64,000 nt of DNA, taken from the NCBI GenBank assembly GCA_008638375.1, contig CM018031.1, positions 58,881,688 through 58,945,687 on the forward strand, read 5' to 3'. Source of the DNA: Nyssa sinensis (taxonomy: Eukaryota > Streptophyta > Magnoliopsida > Cornales > Nyssaceae). Below are positions 34,168-46,308 of this stretch, piece after piece (position 1 is the stretch's first letter; every line of letters begins with the position of its first letter). The position numbers and the translations under genes are program-made. The notes beneath the pieces are model-generated. The model saw only the letters and a program-made list of their open reading frames with translations. It was not told the DNA's origin and ran no database searches.

Positions 34168-36549
34168 ATGGCAGCTGCAGCCTGCTCATACCATGGCGCG
34201 CTGCTGTCTCGTGTCAATCTCCGGCAGCAACACCAACAACCACCCTACTGCAGCAAGACAATGACGACGCCAATGAGAAGGGGTAGACTAACAGGACGGA
34301 GACATGGAAAGTCAGTGGTGAGGTGTGGGATAGGAATAGAGGACTTCATTGGGGGGGACCTGGTAAAGCTTGATCTGGGTCGTTGGCTGTCGGACGTGGA
34401 AGAGCACAAAGCCCTGGCCATCTACAGCCCCCACGAGGGCGGCTACGAGGGGCGCTACCTCAACAGGCTGAGGTACCAGGGCTACCAGTTCCTGGACCTC
34501 TCTGCTCGCGGCCTTGGTGACCCTGAGACCACTCTCACCAAAATTCACCCTGTTTGCCCAGTAAGTCTGCTATCTCCAAGTCCGAGGTAATGCATGTTTG
34601 ATGAATTTTCACAGTATTCTCATCAAGTCATACCACCCACATCAATGTTGCAGGCTCATGTAGGGAAGCAGCCAATTGCAAGATGGTATTTCCCCCCAGA
34701 AGTCGATTATAGGCTGTCATTATTGCCTCCCAATGCCAAAGGACTAGTGGTTTGGATTATTGAAGCCAAGGTGAATTTGATCATAAAATTTAGGGATAAT
34801 TACACTCATATTTGACAATTATAGAACCTACACCGTGATTTATAATATTATACTGACTAATCTGTCATAATTGTCGGGAGATGGAATATAAATATAAATA
34901 TACTATTTTATTCTCAAGAATAATTACATTGATTTTTTTATAATATTTAAAAATTCCATTGACTTCTCTCATGATTTGTGAAAAGATAAAAGATATCAGT
35001 ATAATATATAAGAGTATTTTAGTCATATAAAAAATTAGTTGAAACTCTAACACCTTTAATGATGGATTTTATATGGACAAAAAAATTTGTATATTATCAA
35101 TATAGAAAAAGAGAAGTCAGTATAATTTTAGAAATTTCATTGATTGTCATGTAACTCAAGTCATAGGTTTAATTATCTCTAAAATATATTGAATCTCAGT
35201 TCTTTCACTGGCATGAATAATTGTTTCCTGTTAAAATGTTTTATATTAATGCTATGGTGTCTCTGTACCATACATTCTCATTCAGGTATTGTCCAAGGGA
35301 GAGTTGCAGTTTCTTGCTTTGCTCCCTTCTTTGCGGCCTAATGTCAGGGTCATTGCAGAATGTGGAAACTGGTAACCCTTCTTAGTTTCTTTTCTCTTTC
35401 TTCAATTTTCAAAGTCTTGAATAGAATCCAATGCAACCTCCCAAGAAAAGTGTCTTTCTTTGCACCAATATATGAAGTACTTAAGCAACCATTGAAACTA
35501 ACACAACTTGGATTCAATGAATATAAAAGTTCACACTAGCTTGTTGCAACATGTCAGACCATCTCCAACGTGAGAACTTATTTTATGGTCTTGGACTATT
35601 AATCAAGTCAATGGTCCCGATCAATCATAATTTATTATGTCAACAAAAATTATTTTATTGTCTCTTACAAACTCAATATAATACACACTCACGTTATTTT
35701 ATGGTCTTGGACTATTAATCAAGTCAATGATCCCGATCAATCATAACATGTCATGTCAACAAAAGTTATTTTACTGTCTCCTATAAACTCAATATGTTAC
35801 ATAAATAATAATTTGTGATTGACATAACCATTAGTTCCGGACTATACAATACATTTTCCTCCAATATAGCTGCCAAAGGGGCTGCAATTGCAAGATTTGG
35901 TTAGGCTACAGAATTGGCTGCTTCAATAGAATGTCATTTCCCATGCTAAAATAGTGCAATGACATATCTAATGTTGCATGTAGCATTATGAATAGCATGC
36001 TACTCATGCCATGTTACCTTTTTAAAAAATGTTTTGCCACTCATGTGTTGGTATCCATATATTTACACAAGATGAATCTCATTTACAGGAACCACCTCAT
36101 GTAAGTATACATACAGGCACCAATATAAGAACAACAAAACATTATCCTTATCCTACTCTTTTTGTTTTGGATTCCATCTTTTTTTTTTTTTTGAACTAGT
36201 AGAAGAGAAATGTTAGTTAATTAGAAGTGGTGGATAGCTCAAAAGAAAAATAATTGTTATACTAAAAAAATGACATTTTAACATTACAATATAAACGTCA
36301 AAATATAATTAAAAATAATATTTAAACATTAGAATAAAAATATTAAAATATAATTTTAACATGACGTAAATAGTATTTAGCATTGGAGATGCTCTCAATG
36401 CTTCACAGCTCAAGCTCAATTTCCCCATTCTGTTTTGCATGAGTTGGTGATCAGCTTCATGCTGTCTCTTCTATACCATGCGCAGGAGAAAGTTCGTGTG
36501 GAAGCCACTCAAAGAAATTGCAGGACTAACAGCAAATGAGGGAGTGTGA
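34168..36549 (+). CDS. ndhN: chloroplast NAD(P)H dehydrogenase-like complex subunit N
   Basis: Nuclear-encoded subunit of the thylakoid NDH complex, which carries cyclic electron flow around photosystem I. Four exons: 34168-34560, 34654-34770, 35286-35371 and 36486-36549, all with GT-AG ends and matching phases, giving 219 residues (the Arabidopsis protein is about 209). The first 50 residues are Ser/Arg-rich and rich in Gln, like a plastid transit peptide. The mature part shows IGGDLVKLDLGRWLSDVEEH, HEGGYEGRYLNRLRYQGYQF, KQPIARWYFPPEVDYRLSLL, LQFLALLPSLRPNVRVIAEC and RKFVWKPLKEIAGLTANE. Intron 3 (1.1 kb) contains a tandem duplication and MITE-like ends. It is divergent from the ABC transporter gene, from which it is separated mainly by the MULE. 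The gene looks intact and functional. Confidence 0.95.
35578..35809 (+). repeat. tandem duplication of about 116 bp in ndhN intron 3
   Basis: TTATTTTATGGTCTTGGACT and what follows at 35578 return at 35694, about 85-90% identical. The surrounding intron has CCATCTCCAACG near 35560 and CATTGGAGATG near 36380, which could be the ends of a MITE that carries the duplication. Confidence 0.8.
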
Positions 36550-38410
36550 TCTTACTGCTCAACTATCGCAACAAAAATACAACAGCAAAAGCCATGGTAG
36601 ATGTCACAGCATCTTAAGCCCAAGGCTCTGCTCTAGTCACCCTCTTATCCAAAGGCTTTTATGCTCTATCCCGAGACAAAGAGAGGTTCACTGTTTCATT
36701 ATTTCATTTCTATCAGTGGTGCTTGTACCACTACTTGGCTAGCGTTCCGATCCCCGCCCCTCCTCTCCTCTCCTCTCCTCTCCTCTCTTCAGATTGAGGT
36801 TATATGTATTTTTATTTTCTAATATGTATTAGGAAAAGAAAAGGGACAATATTTAGGGTTCTAAATGACTTAAATTATGTTGAGTAGTGGATTATTCAAA
36901 CTTAACTTATTAAAATAAACGAGTTTAAATTGAGATCAAGTTCGGCTTAATAATTTCTCAAACAAGTCTCTTATCGAGGTACAATCGCAAGTTGAATTTG
37001 AATAACTTATTTTTTTATAAAGTATTAGGTCAATTATTATCTTATCGAGCTGAGTTCTAGTCGAACTCAATAAACCAGACACACACACTTTGTTCCTTGT
37101 GGGGACTTCAACCTTCAACCTCTCATATAGAAAAATAGAAGAAATATCAACTAAGGTATAACTTGTTGGTTGGATAAGACCAAAGTTATTGTCTATAAGA
37201 CGATGGCGACTCTTTTTTCAAATTTTTTATGACCCATATTTTTATGGGACCTAAACAAAAGAGATATCTAATAAAATAATTCAACAAAAATTAAAATGAG
37301 ATACCAAAAACATTTGACTAATCCGACCTCAGAAAAGGCTCCTTTGTCTCAATTTTTTTTAAAAACTTTTTTATTCCATTATTAATTATATTAAAGTATT
37401 AAACAAATTTTTATTTGTATTATTTGTAATTATTTCAAATAATATTTTTTTATTAATTTAATTTTAAAAAATTTATACTAAATATTAAAATATCTTTAAT
37501 TAAATATATATATTAGTGACTTTTAAAAAAAAATTACACTTACACTTACGATTTTCGATTTCTGATAGAGATGGCTTGGTACTCTGGATATCCTTGCGCT
37601 GCAATTTAAAACCATGTTACACGTGCCTTGGTTTCAAGCAGTCAAGCCAGGTTTAAACTCTGGGCCATTTAACACGCTCGAGGGGACCAACCCTAAATAG
37701 TGCAGATTGGATTATGGGTTGGCACTTCGCACCCCTCACCAGCAGTGCAGTTGAGCTCCTCATTATGATCAAGCAAGTGGGCATTCGTTGGGTAGAGTCC
37801 TCGACCATGACTAAGAATGGTGGTAACGGGATGAGTTTAAAGTGAGCTATTCTGACTTTGATTTTAATTTTGTTTATATTTTTTAACTCTGTTCTAAACT
37901 TTGAGTATTTTTTTTTAAATAAGTTAAAATTTTTATTTTGATAAATAAATTAAAATTTTATTAGTAAAATAATCAATACAATAAAAAATAATATTAATGT
38001 GATATAAAAAATCTAAAAACTAATTTTTTATAATGTGATTTATTGGTGAATATAATATATATATAAGAACAATAAAAAAATTTAATATATAAACAGGACT
38101 AGGTGATTATCTCTCCAAACTTGACGAGGTTTTAAAAATTCTACTCTGACCTCGTTTATGAACACTTCATACTATCTCCATTAAAAATGAAGAAGGTCAA
38201 ATTATCATCTCTAACCATGAGTCATCCACAGCCAAGGGTAACCTAGGAAGAAAAGCACCCTGATACAATATGTCTGTCCGAGACTGGTAAGCACGATCCA
38301 GGAGACCTTGATAAGGCTTGGTGCTAATTAGCATAGCTAGCAGGTTAGGAGAGTTCTAGAAATCATCTAAATTGGCAATCGTCAATGATTCAATGCCTAA
38401 AGATTTGATG
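36550..38410. other. intergenic, downstream of ndhN
   Basis: No gene recognised. It holds the ndhN 3' UTR, a (TCTCC)n microsatellite at 36761-36788, a SINE-like piece near 37079-37176 (GGGGACTTCAACCTTCAACC) and AT-rich sequence. Confidence 0.55.
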
Positions 38411-38418
38411 CTTAAATG
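38411..38418. repeat. 8-bp target duplication of the hAT-like element, left copy
   Basis: CTTAAATG, repeated exactly at 42518-42525. Confidence 0.7.
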
Positions 38419-38782
38419 TATGCCTGGCAAAACGGGCGGGTTAGACTGGTTTGGGTGGGTTGTAAACGAGTAGGGTCATAAACGGGTTGAACTCATATTT
38501 GATCCAAATTGATCGGGTCGAATACAGGTCGGGTCAACCTGAATTTGACCCGCTACCCAACTTTTTTTTAGAAATAAAACACTATCTAAAATTGCTACAT
38601 CTCAATCAAGTAATATGACTAACAAAATTAATCATATTTCTCTGTTAAAACTTTTGTGAATACATATTAAAAAAAAATTTCTCTATTAGTAAATTTAATC
38701 AGGTGAAATTTTTGGATTGAACTTTTATTTTAGAATTAAGAATTCTTAAATCAAAACCAAGAAAGTAATTATAAAATTTAAG

Positions 38783-38823
<41 letters not shown>

Positions 38824-39369
38824 ATGTGAAGAAAAAATGACTGGCCTCTCAAAATGATATATATATATAGAAAAGAAATTTGAAAACAATAAAGAAGGAA
38901 TGGGTTGGGCTCATTACTCTATCACGCCGAATGAATTCGCATCATCACGGTACCATTAATTGCTGATTAAATTCAACTACTTTTTTGTAATCGGATTCTC
39001 CAAAAATAAAAGCAAAAATACTGTAAAGTGGGTTTTGAAAAAGAAAACACAAGAGAGGGCTATTCTGTTATGTTTTTCAACACAATTTTGGATTTTTTCT
39101 CGCCATAAATGTACTCGACCTGTTCTTTGTATAAAATTTTAGCATGTAAATTTTTTTATAAAATATATGGGAAAAAATCATTATTGTTTATAGAGAAAAA
39201 TGGTATTCAAAGCTCCTAACAAAAACCAATTCAACTTATTTTGAGTCACAAGTTTTTAGTTTGTGTTTTGTTTATATATATAGTGATGTTGAATTATATT
39301 CTCTAAATATTAATTTTGCTTTATAATCTATTGTATATGTTTTAGTATTTTGTTCTTTTCTAAATGGAG

Positions 39370-39401
<32 letters not shown>

Positions 39402-42298
39402 TCTTATACTATTTTATTATTTTTTATTCTCAACTCATCAAATACCCATATTCAACATGTCACGCCCCAAATTCCAGCGAACCCGAGGCGTGAGTAACGA
39501 GACAAAAAGAAATAAAATAATAATGAAATGAAAGATAACAATGACATTCTCATACATTCCGTACACTGTTCTAATACATACATGAAGTCTGGTCCGTTGG
39601 TTCACAATATTCAAAATGAAATACAGTCTCGGGCTTATGCCCTTACAAAATATCAAAAGCGCCCATCGGGCCCAATATAGCCCTCAATCAGATCGTCTCT
39701 ATATCCCGTACAGCTGGAACATCATCTGAAATGTTTGCCCCACTAAAGGGGTCAGCTCAACATGCTGGTACAATATAATGCTAATGCAAGAAACAAAACT
39801 AAGGTCGTGGCATGTGCGAGTGTACAGTTATTTCTATATGGCATTCTATATCATGATGACAGTATAGAGACAGTATACAGTATATGAGCAATATGCATGA
39901 CACACCCATGCAACTCTATGCCACCCATGTCTCATGATACGGTCATTCTCCGCTGGCATGAGTACCGCCACTTATGTCTCGCTTCACGGTCCGGAATCCG
40001 TCAGGCTCGCAAGTACCTAATGGCCGATTTTGGGTTTTTCACCACAGGATCTGCACCCTCATAATGCAAAGCACCAAGTGCTTACCCACGCCATGCCCAA
40101 GGAATCACACCATGCCAATATGTTCTAATCTCATCATGTCATAATACAATCCCAATGATACATTTCAGTCATACATAAAATATGCTTTCAAGTGTACAAT
40201 TCATAACATCGACAGTTCTTCAAGCAGAGAATTCACACACCACGTTAATACATGCGATATACTCATAATCATCATTCAACTAAACAAGATAGCACATAAC
40301 ACGTAAACATGTGAACACTCGGGCAAACATGTGAACAATTTACACAGCAAAGCAAGTATTCCTAATCTCAATTCTATTTCTTACTTAGCACAATATATCG
40401 TACCTGGTAATCGATCTCAAACCAGAAAGGTATACTCGTAGTCAAGTGAAACCACCGTAAGAACACTGAAGGTCAGGTCACCTTCTCTTTGCCTTTCCGT
40501 GTCCCTAAAATTCATAACATGAAACTCAGTTTAATCGTCACTTGAATTATGCTATTCATCAAATTTTACGTCTTTATCTTATAAGCTTCTACTTTGCTAA
40601 ATTAAACTCTACTGTTGAATCCGGGACGTTGAAGAAAATAAGTTTAGGCTTTCGTAGAATTCAATTTGGGCATCTGGGTCAAAAAGGGCAAAACAGTCAT
40701 TTTGCACTTTACACGGGTCCTTACATTTTGTGATCTCTTTTCACAAATCGGACTCCACGGTTGAGTCCGGAATGTTCGAGATAATAAAATTCCACTATTT
40801 GTTTACCTAATTCGGAATTCATTTGATTGTATTTCAATTCAGGGGTATTTTGGTAATTTTACACGTTGCTACGTGTCTTTTATTTTTCGGGACCCCGTCT
40901 CGTAAAATGGACCTCACCATTGGTCTCAGAATGGCCGAGATAGTCAAAATACACTAATGACTTGTCCCATTTGGACTCCGGAATTTATTTGAATATTTAA
41001 TTAATTAAATTAATTAAATTAATTAAATTAAATAATTAATTAATTAATTTAATTAATATTTTATTAATATTTTAATCAGGTGGGTCAAAGTGTGATTTCT
41101 AATAGTTGGGGGGGTCAATTCGTAATTTCTGAAAGTTCAGGTCAAGGTTCAAATTCAAAAGGTTCAAATTCTTAAAGGTTCAAATCTCAAAAAGGTCCAA
41201 ATTAAAACTAGTTTAATTTGTTATTCTAAATTAGGTTAACCAAACAGGGCTTATCCAGAACAGGGATAGGATATCCCTGTTCCTATTTTAAATTTAAAAG
41301 TTTTTAATTTCTTGTCTCTGTAACCAAACGCCCCAATTGGTTTTTAATTTAAAACCAGTGGGCGACACGTGGCAGGGGCGGGTCAGCCCCGAACCGACCC
41401 GACCCGACCCGTACAGTGCCCATCTCCCCCCCGCTTTTCCGGTAGGGTTCCGGCGACCTCCGGTCATCTTCTCCGGCGACGTCGCCGGAATTTCAGGAAA
41501 ATCAAGTTTTCAAACTTGATTTTCTTGGTGTTTTTGATGCCCCTCTCAATCCCAAACCATTTTAAAACATTTTTGGAACCCTTTAACACCATTTTGAAGC
41601 TCTTAATCACAATGAAAAATCAGATTTCCCCCCCATGGCCGTGACCTGCACATCCATTTTTCTCCCTCATTTCTCAACCATTTTGGTTGATTCTTGTCCC
41701 TAAATTCTCCACATTTTATGCTCTATAAGTTCTAACAATTAAATCTAAGCAAAATGTTACAAAACAAGTTGGAAAATTTAGAGATTTTCTAGAGAGAGAA
41801 AGCTCACGGTTATGGGTTTCCAACCCTGTGATGGTGCTCCTCTCCTCTTGCTTTGCCTCTGTTCTCCCCTTTGGCCTCCTTAGCTTCCTTCTCTCTGCTT
41901 CTCTTTCAAAAACCAGAGCACACCCCTCACTCTCTCTCTTTCCTTTCACTTTCTCTCTCTACACTTCTCTCTCTCTCTCTCTAAAATCCCACGACCAGTC
42001 TGTCTCTCTCAACTCCCACCACACACTCATATACATACAGACTACACTCACACACCTCCAACCACTCTCTTACACACACCATGCCTCCCATGCCTTGTTT
42101 GAGTGTATCACACTCAAACCTACACACACACACAACCGGGTACACACACTCACACCACACAACCTGATATATATATATATGCACCTATACATACATATTC
42201 ACATATTAATATACTCACTTTGTACACATATACACACACAATTTAAATTTAAATTATATGTATATATATATATATATACATACATACATGCATCCATT

Positions 42299-42330
<32 letters not shown>

Positions 42331-42517
42331 ATTAATAAAATTAATAATAACAACTTGAAAATTTAATTTATAAAAAAAAAAATTTTCAGGTTGTTACACA
42401 ACATGTATTGACCCGCTAAATTGACGGGTTCTTTATTACCCAACTCGTTTATGACCCGCTAACTAAATGGGCGGGTTAGGACGGGTTGACGGATTTGGAT
42501 AACATTTGCCACCTCCA
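38419..42517. mobile_element. non-autonomous hAT-like element split by a solo LTR
   Basis: Ends read inward as TATGCCTGGCAAAACGGGCG and TGGAGGTGGCAAATG, both decayed forms of the TAGGGGTGGCAAA type end of plant hAT elements, followed by GGGTT/CGGGTC-rich subterminal repeats on both sides. The 8-bp duplication CTTAAATG flanks it, the hAT length. Without the inserted LTR (39458-42398) and its 5-bp duplication the element is about 1.15 kb and non-coding. A (TA)n tract lies at 38790-38818. Confidence 0.75.
39458..42398. mobile_element. solo LTR of a retrotransposon, 2.94 kb
   Basis: Starts TGTCACGCCCC, ends GGTTGTTACA (TG...CA), and is flanked by the 5-bp duplication CAACA (39453-39457 and 42399-42403). 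There is no gag, pol or second LTR, so it is a solo LTR left by recombination. The length and the TGTCACGCCCC end suggest the Tekay/Del group of Ty3-gypsy elements, by memory. Inside are a TTAATTAAA-type low-complexity tract (40990-41060), a GC-rich stretch (41360-41490), CT and CA runs (41820-42140) and (AAT)n near 42300. The open frames in it are low-complexity and not genes. Confidence 0.85.
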
Positions 42518-42525
42518 CTTAAATG
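42518..42525. repeat. 8-bp target duplication of the hAT-like element, right copy
   Basis: CTTAAATG, identical to 38411-38418. Confidence 0.7.
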
Positions 42526-43735
42526 ATATCAAACTCACATGATGGGAGATATGTCATTAAAATTCATGATAATGAATCACACTTCATATGAATATTGTGT
42601 ACTAAATATTTGAATATTCAAATATTATTCTTTAATGACTAAGGCGATAGAAGAGTGAGAATAGGAAATGTGTCTCATGAGCTTGGACCTATAACTCAAG
42701 AGAAATTATTTAATGATTCTCACACTGTTATTGATATGATACACCCTGTTATTGATAAGATATAAACTACAGCGAACGAAGCAATGTGGTGAGCCACTTT
42801 GTTTGCCGACCTCCGAATATGAACGCATGAAACTTGCCGAAAACCATTCAACTCTCCTTTTATATCTTCAATTATTGATGCCAAACAGAGAGAGTTTTAA
42901 TGTCGAAGAAGAGAGATGCAATCACTTTCAATGACCAAGTCTTGATTGCCAATATCTTTTGGAAAGAGAATTCCATGAACCATCGCAGGAGCCTCCACCT
43001 AATGTGCAGATAAACTATAGGCCAAAGCCCCTATAACCGCACCGTTTGGAGTCTTTGATTACACCCCAACACTACCTACATAATTCTCACAGCGCCAACT
43101 TCTATCTAAGAATTTTTTATTATCATTATTATTTATATTTTTATAATTTAAAAAAATTATTAAATTTTAACTTTTTTTTAAAATTAAATTATGTTGAAGT
43201 AATTATTTTAACAACTTTTAATTTTTTTTTTTAAAATGAGAAATTAAAAGAAACTATTAAAATTTTTAGTATTTAATTAAAATAGAAAAAATAATAATTT
43301 ATTGAAAAAGTGTAAATAAAATCTTAAAATTAAAAATATAAATTATTAAAAATTCATCAGACTCGGGATTGAAGATAGATATAAATGAATTTTAATTCGG
43401 AACTCAATCTTTGAAGGATCACCTGAGTCAAATTGCAGCATGTAAATTTTGCATATTAACAATGCATGCGTAATAGTAATTTAGCCAGGAGTTTTTAAGG
43501 CAAGCCGAGGAAGGTCAATTTTGGCCGTGTGGATAAACAGAAAAAAAAAAAAAAAAAAAAAAACATACCGTATTGAAAATGAATCAGGCATGTCATTATT
43601 GATTAAATCACGCCTACTATTGAAGACGGACAGCCAAGACCGCAAAATAAGAATTTTATGTCGGGCAGATCAATATTAATTAGAAAGCGACTATTTGAGC
43701 AATGCATTCACACACCCAGAAATATATAACATACA

Positions 43736-43781
<46 letters not shown>

Positions 43782-43800
43782 GTATTATGTATATTTATAT
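42526..43800. other. intergenic with decayed repeats
   Basis: No gene recognised. 43105-43410 is a diverged copy of the interior of the hAT-like repeat at 54680-54920. A poly-A run lies near 43540-43563 and a (CA)n(TA)n microsatellite at 43736-43785. Confidence 0.55.
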
Positions 43801-44332
43801 TAGGGGTGTCAATTTTTAACACGACACGACAATACGATTCGAACACGACATAAAGTTAACGGGTTTAGATTTAGCATAAATGGATTTGAGTCATAAACGA
43901 GTTGACACATATAACATGATTAATAAACAGGTCGTATTTGGGTTTTACTAGTGTCAACCAGTTTAACACGTTTAATTATAAAATATATTATGAGTTAAGG
44001 TAATTTGTTTTACATGAAATATTTATCAAGATTTTGAGATTTTTTATTTATAAAAGATGTTTCTACTTTGATTTAACTCATATCTAAAGTTACTAAACTT
44101 GAAAATTATGTATTAAAAGATAGGTAAATATTTTATTTAAAAAATAAAAAAATTAAAATAAACGAGTTAAGTGTATCGACACGTATAACCTGTTTAATAA
44201 ACGGGTTGGGTTTGAGTTTTGAAACTTGACACGATTAGCTAATAGTGTCGGGTTAGGGTTCACACATATTTTTGAATATATATGCCTTGACATGACTCAA
44301 ACACGACACGATAACACGAATTGACACCCCTA
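43801..44332. mobile_element. hAT-type MITE, 532 bp
   Basis: Terminal inverted repeats TAGGGGTGTCAATT at both ends with longer imperfect matches (ACACGACACGA), flanked by the 8-bp duplication ATTTATAT (43793-43800 and 44333-44340). No coding capacity. A diverged relative lies at 58929-59426. Confidence 0.85.
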
Positions 44333-45770
44333 ATTTATATATGCTAGTCAGCAACCCTATAAAATGATGTAAAAATTTATTATTTAAGTCATAAATTTAC
44401 AAATACCATAATCTTATCTCATTTGAAAAAGAGACTTTGAAAAATAAAAACATAAAAAATAGGTAGATCGTGTGAATTGTCTTTATTTGAGATTAAAATG
44501 GACACGATTTATTTTTGAAACATAAATAAAATGAGGTAGTTTTAAAATTGGTGATGTATGATATAAATGAAATTCAAATTGACTTTTCTCAGCAAACTTA
44601 CTTTTCTTGGTTGAATTTGTCCCACAAAATTCAACCAAGAAAAATTACATGTACGTTCTCGTTAGTAAATCTACTCAACAAAATTTATATGTTCCAACCC
44701 TAACAATTTTGTATGATCTTAAAATAGCTGATTGAACTTCTAAAATGGTACCCTATTTTTGGTTGGTATAAGTCAAGTGGGAAAGGAGGAATTCTAAATA
44801 TTATGTGTGTAACGATTCAAACTATAATTATGTGTATGATAGGGATTGATTTTTCCATTTCATACTTTCTAGCGCAAATGAGAACCAGAGACTAGGTTTA
44901 TTAAATTCCAACTCAAAAGCTTATAAAATCAAGAGCATATTGATCAAATAAGGCAACTGGATTGAATCACTTATTGTTTTCTAACCTTTTATTAAATAGT
45001 TTCAAATAAAGGTCTCAATCATGTGTGCATCAAACAGGTTGCATTAACTATAATATAATTATTAGGATAGAGGTGAAGTTTGAATCTGATTTTTTTCAAT
45101 TACTATATCAAATTAATAACAAATTTTATGTAACGCTCTAGTTCTGCTGACTCAATAAATTAAAGAACAAATTTAATAATATTGTTTAAAATGTTTAAAT
45201 TCAAGTTATTAGTAGCATTTTGATAATCTTTTTTATATGCCAATCAAACTTCACATCTCTATCTAATGTGGGATAGGGATATTACAATTCACCCAAAGTA
45301 TGGGAGGTCCATCCTCATAACATATATCAAGTGATTAGGATCCGCTCTAATTTTGCTAACCAAATAACCTAAAGAAATGACCTAACTACACGACTCAAAA
45401 TGATTAAAATCAAGTCGTTAGTAGCAAGCTTGTATTAGGTAAATTGACCTATCCGAAATGCAAAGAATCGTCTCTCGTATGCACATGATTCTGATTCGAG
45501 TCGCTGCATATACACAGTATTTATGTCAATCAAACTCTTCAAACCTAATCGACGAATAATAGGAGTCTTACATTCTATATTTGAAATAGTGTAATTTTAA
45601 TAGTTATTTATATGGTAATAAATATTTTGAGTTGTTCTTACTTAGTATAATGATAAAAAATTATGCCACCAAGGCTTGATAATAACATTCTTATGTTCAA
45701 GGATGATCATAAGACATGGCAATGGCAACGGTTGATGAACGAACGTGGACAATTGAATGGGTGGACCAAT
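44333..45770. other. intergenic
   Basis: No gene recognised. It contains a 17-bp-stem hairpin at 44602-44643 and two diverged copies of a roughly 150-bp sequence (about 45130-45260 and 45345-45545, sharing GCTCTA.TT.TGCT and CAAGT.(A/G)TTAGTAGCA). Confidence 0.5.
44602..44643. repeat. perfect short hairpin
   Basis: TTTTCTTGGTTGAATTT pairs with AAATTCAACCAAGAAAA across an 8-base loop. Confidence 0.85.
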
Positions 45771-46308
45771 AAATTTGGGGCAAGGCAATAATTAATGTTA
45801 GTGGTGGTCAGATGGTAGTGCTTAGGGTTTATTAAACTTAAAAAATGATTAATTATCTGTGGCTTTGACATAACTAAACAGTGTGGAGAACATGTTTAGT
45901 TTGTATTGGCTTGAACATGTTTTGTGGGTAATGCTATTTAGGACTTACCTACATAAATTTGTGGCAAGGCAATAATTAATGTTAGTGGTGGTTAGATGGT
46001 AGTGCTTAGGGTTTATTAAACTTAAAAAATGATTAATTATCTGACATAACTAAACAGAGTTGAGAACATGTTTAGTTTGTATTGGGTTGAACATGTTTTG
46101 TGGTTAATGCTATTTAGGACTTACCTACAAAAATTTGTGGCAAGGCAATAATTAATGTTAGTGGTGATTAGATGGTAGTGCTTAGGGTTTATTAAACTTC
46201 AAAAATGATTAATTATCTGTGGCGCTTTGACATAACTAAACAGTGTTGAGAACATGTTTAGTTTGTAATGGCTTGAACATGTTTAGTGGGTAATGCCATG
46301 TAGGACTT
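45771..46308 (+). repeat. tandem array, three units of about 180 bp
   Basis: Units start with AAATTTG.GGCAAGGCAATA at 45771, 45955 and 46131 (periods 184 and 176) and include GATGGTAGTGCTTAGGGTTT and AACATGTTTAGTTTGTA. Identity between units looks above 90%. No relation to a gene was seen. Confidence 0.9.

Noticed and set aside
41828..42358. 176-codon open frame
   Set aside because: Inside the solo LTR and made of CT, CA and TA simple repeats; not a protein gene.
43736..43785. CRISPR-like or other regular array
   Set aside because: Simple (CA)n(TA)n microsatellite; this is plant nuclear DNA and no spacer structure exists.
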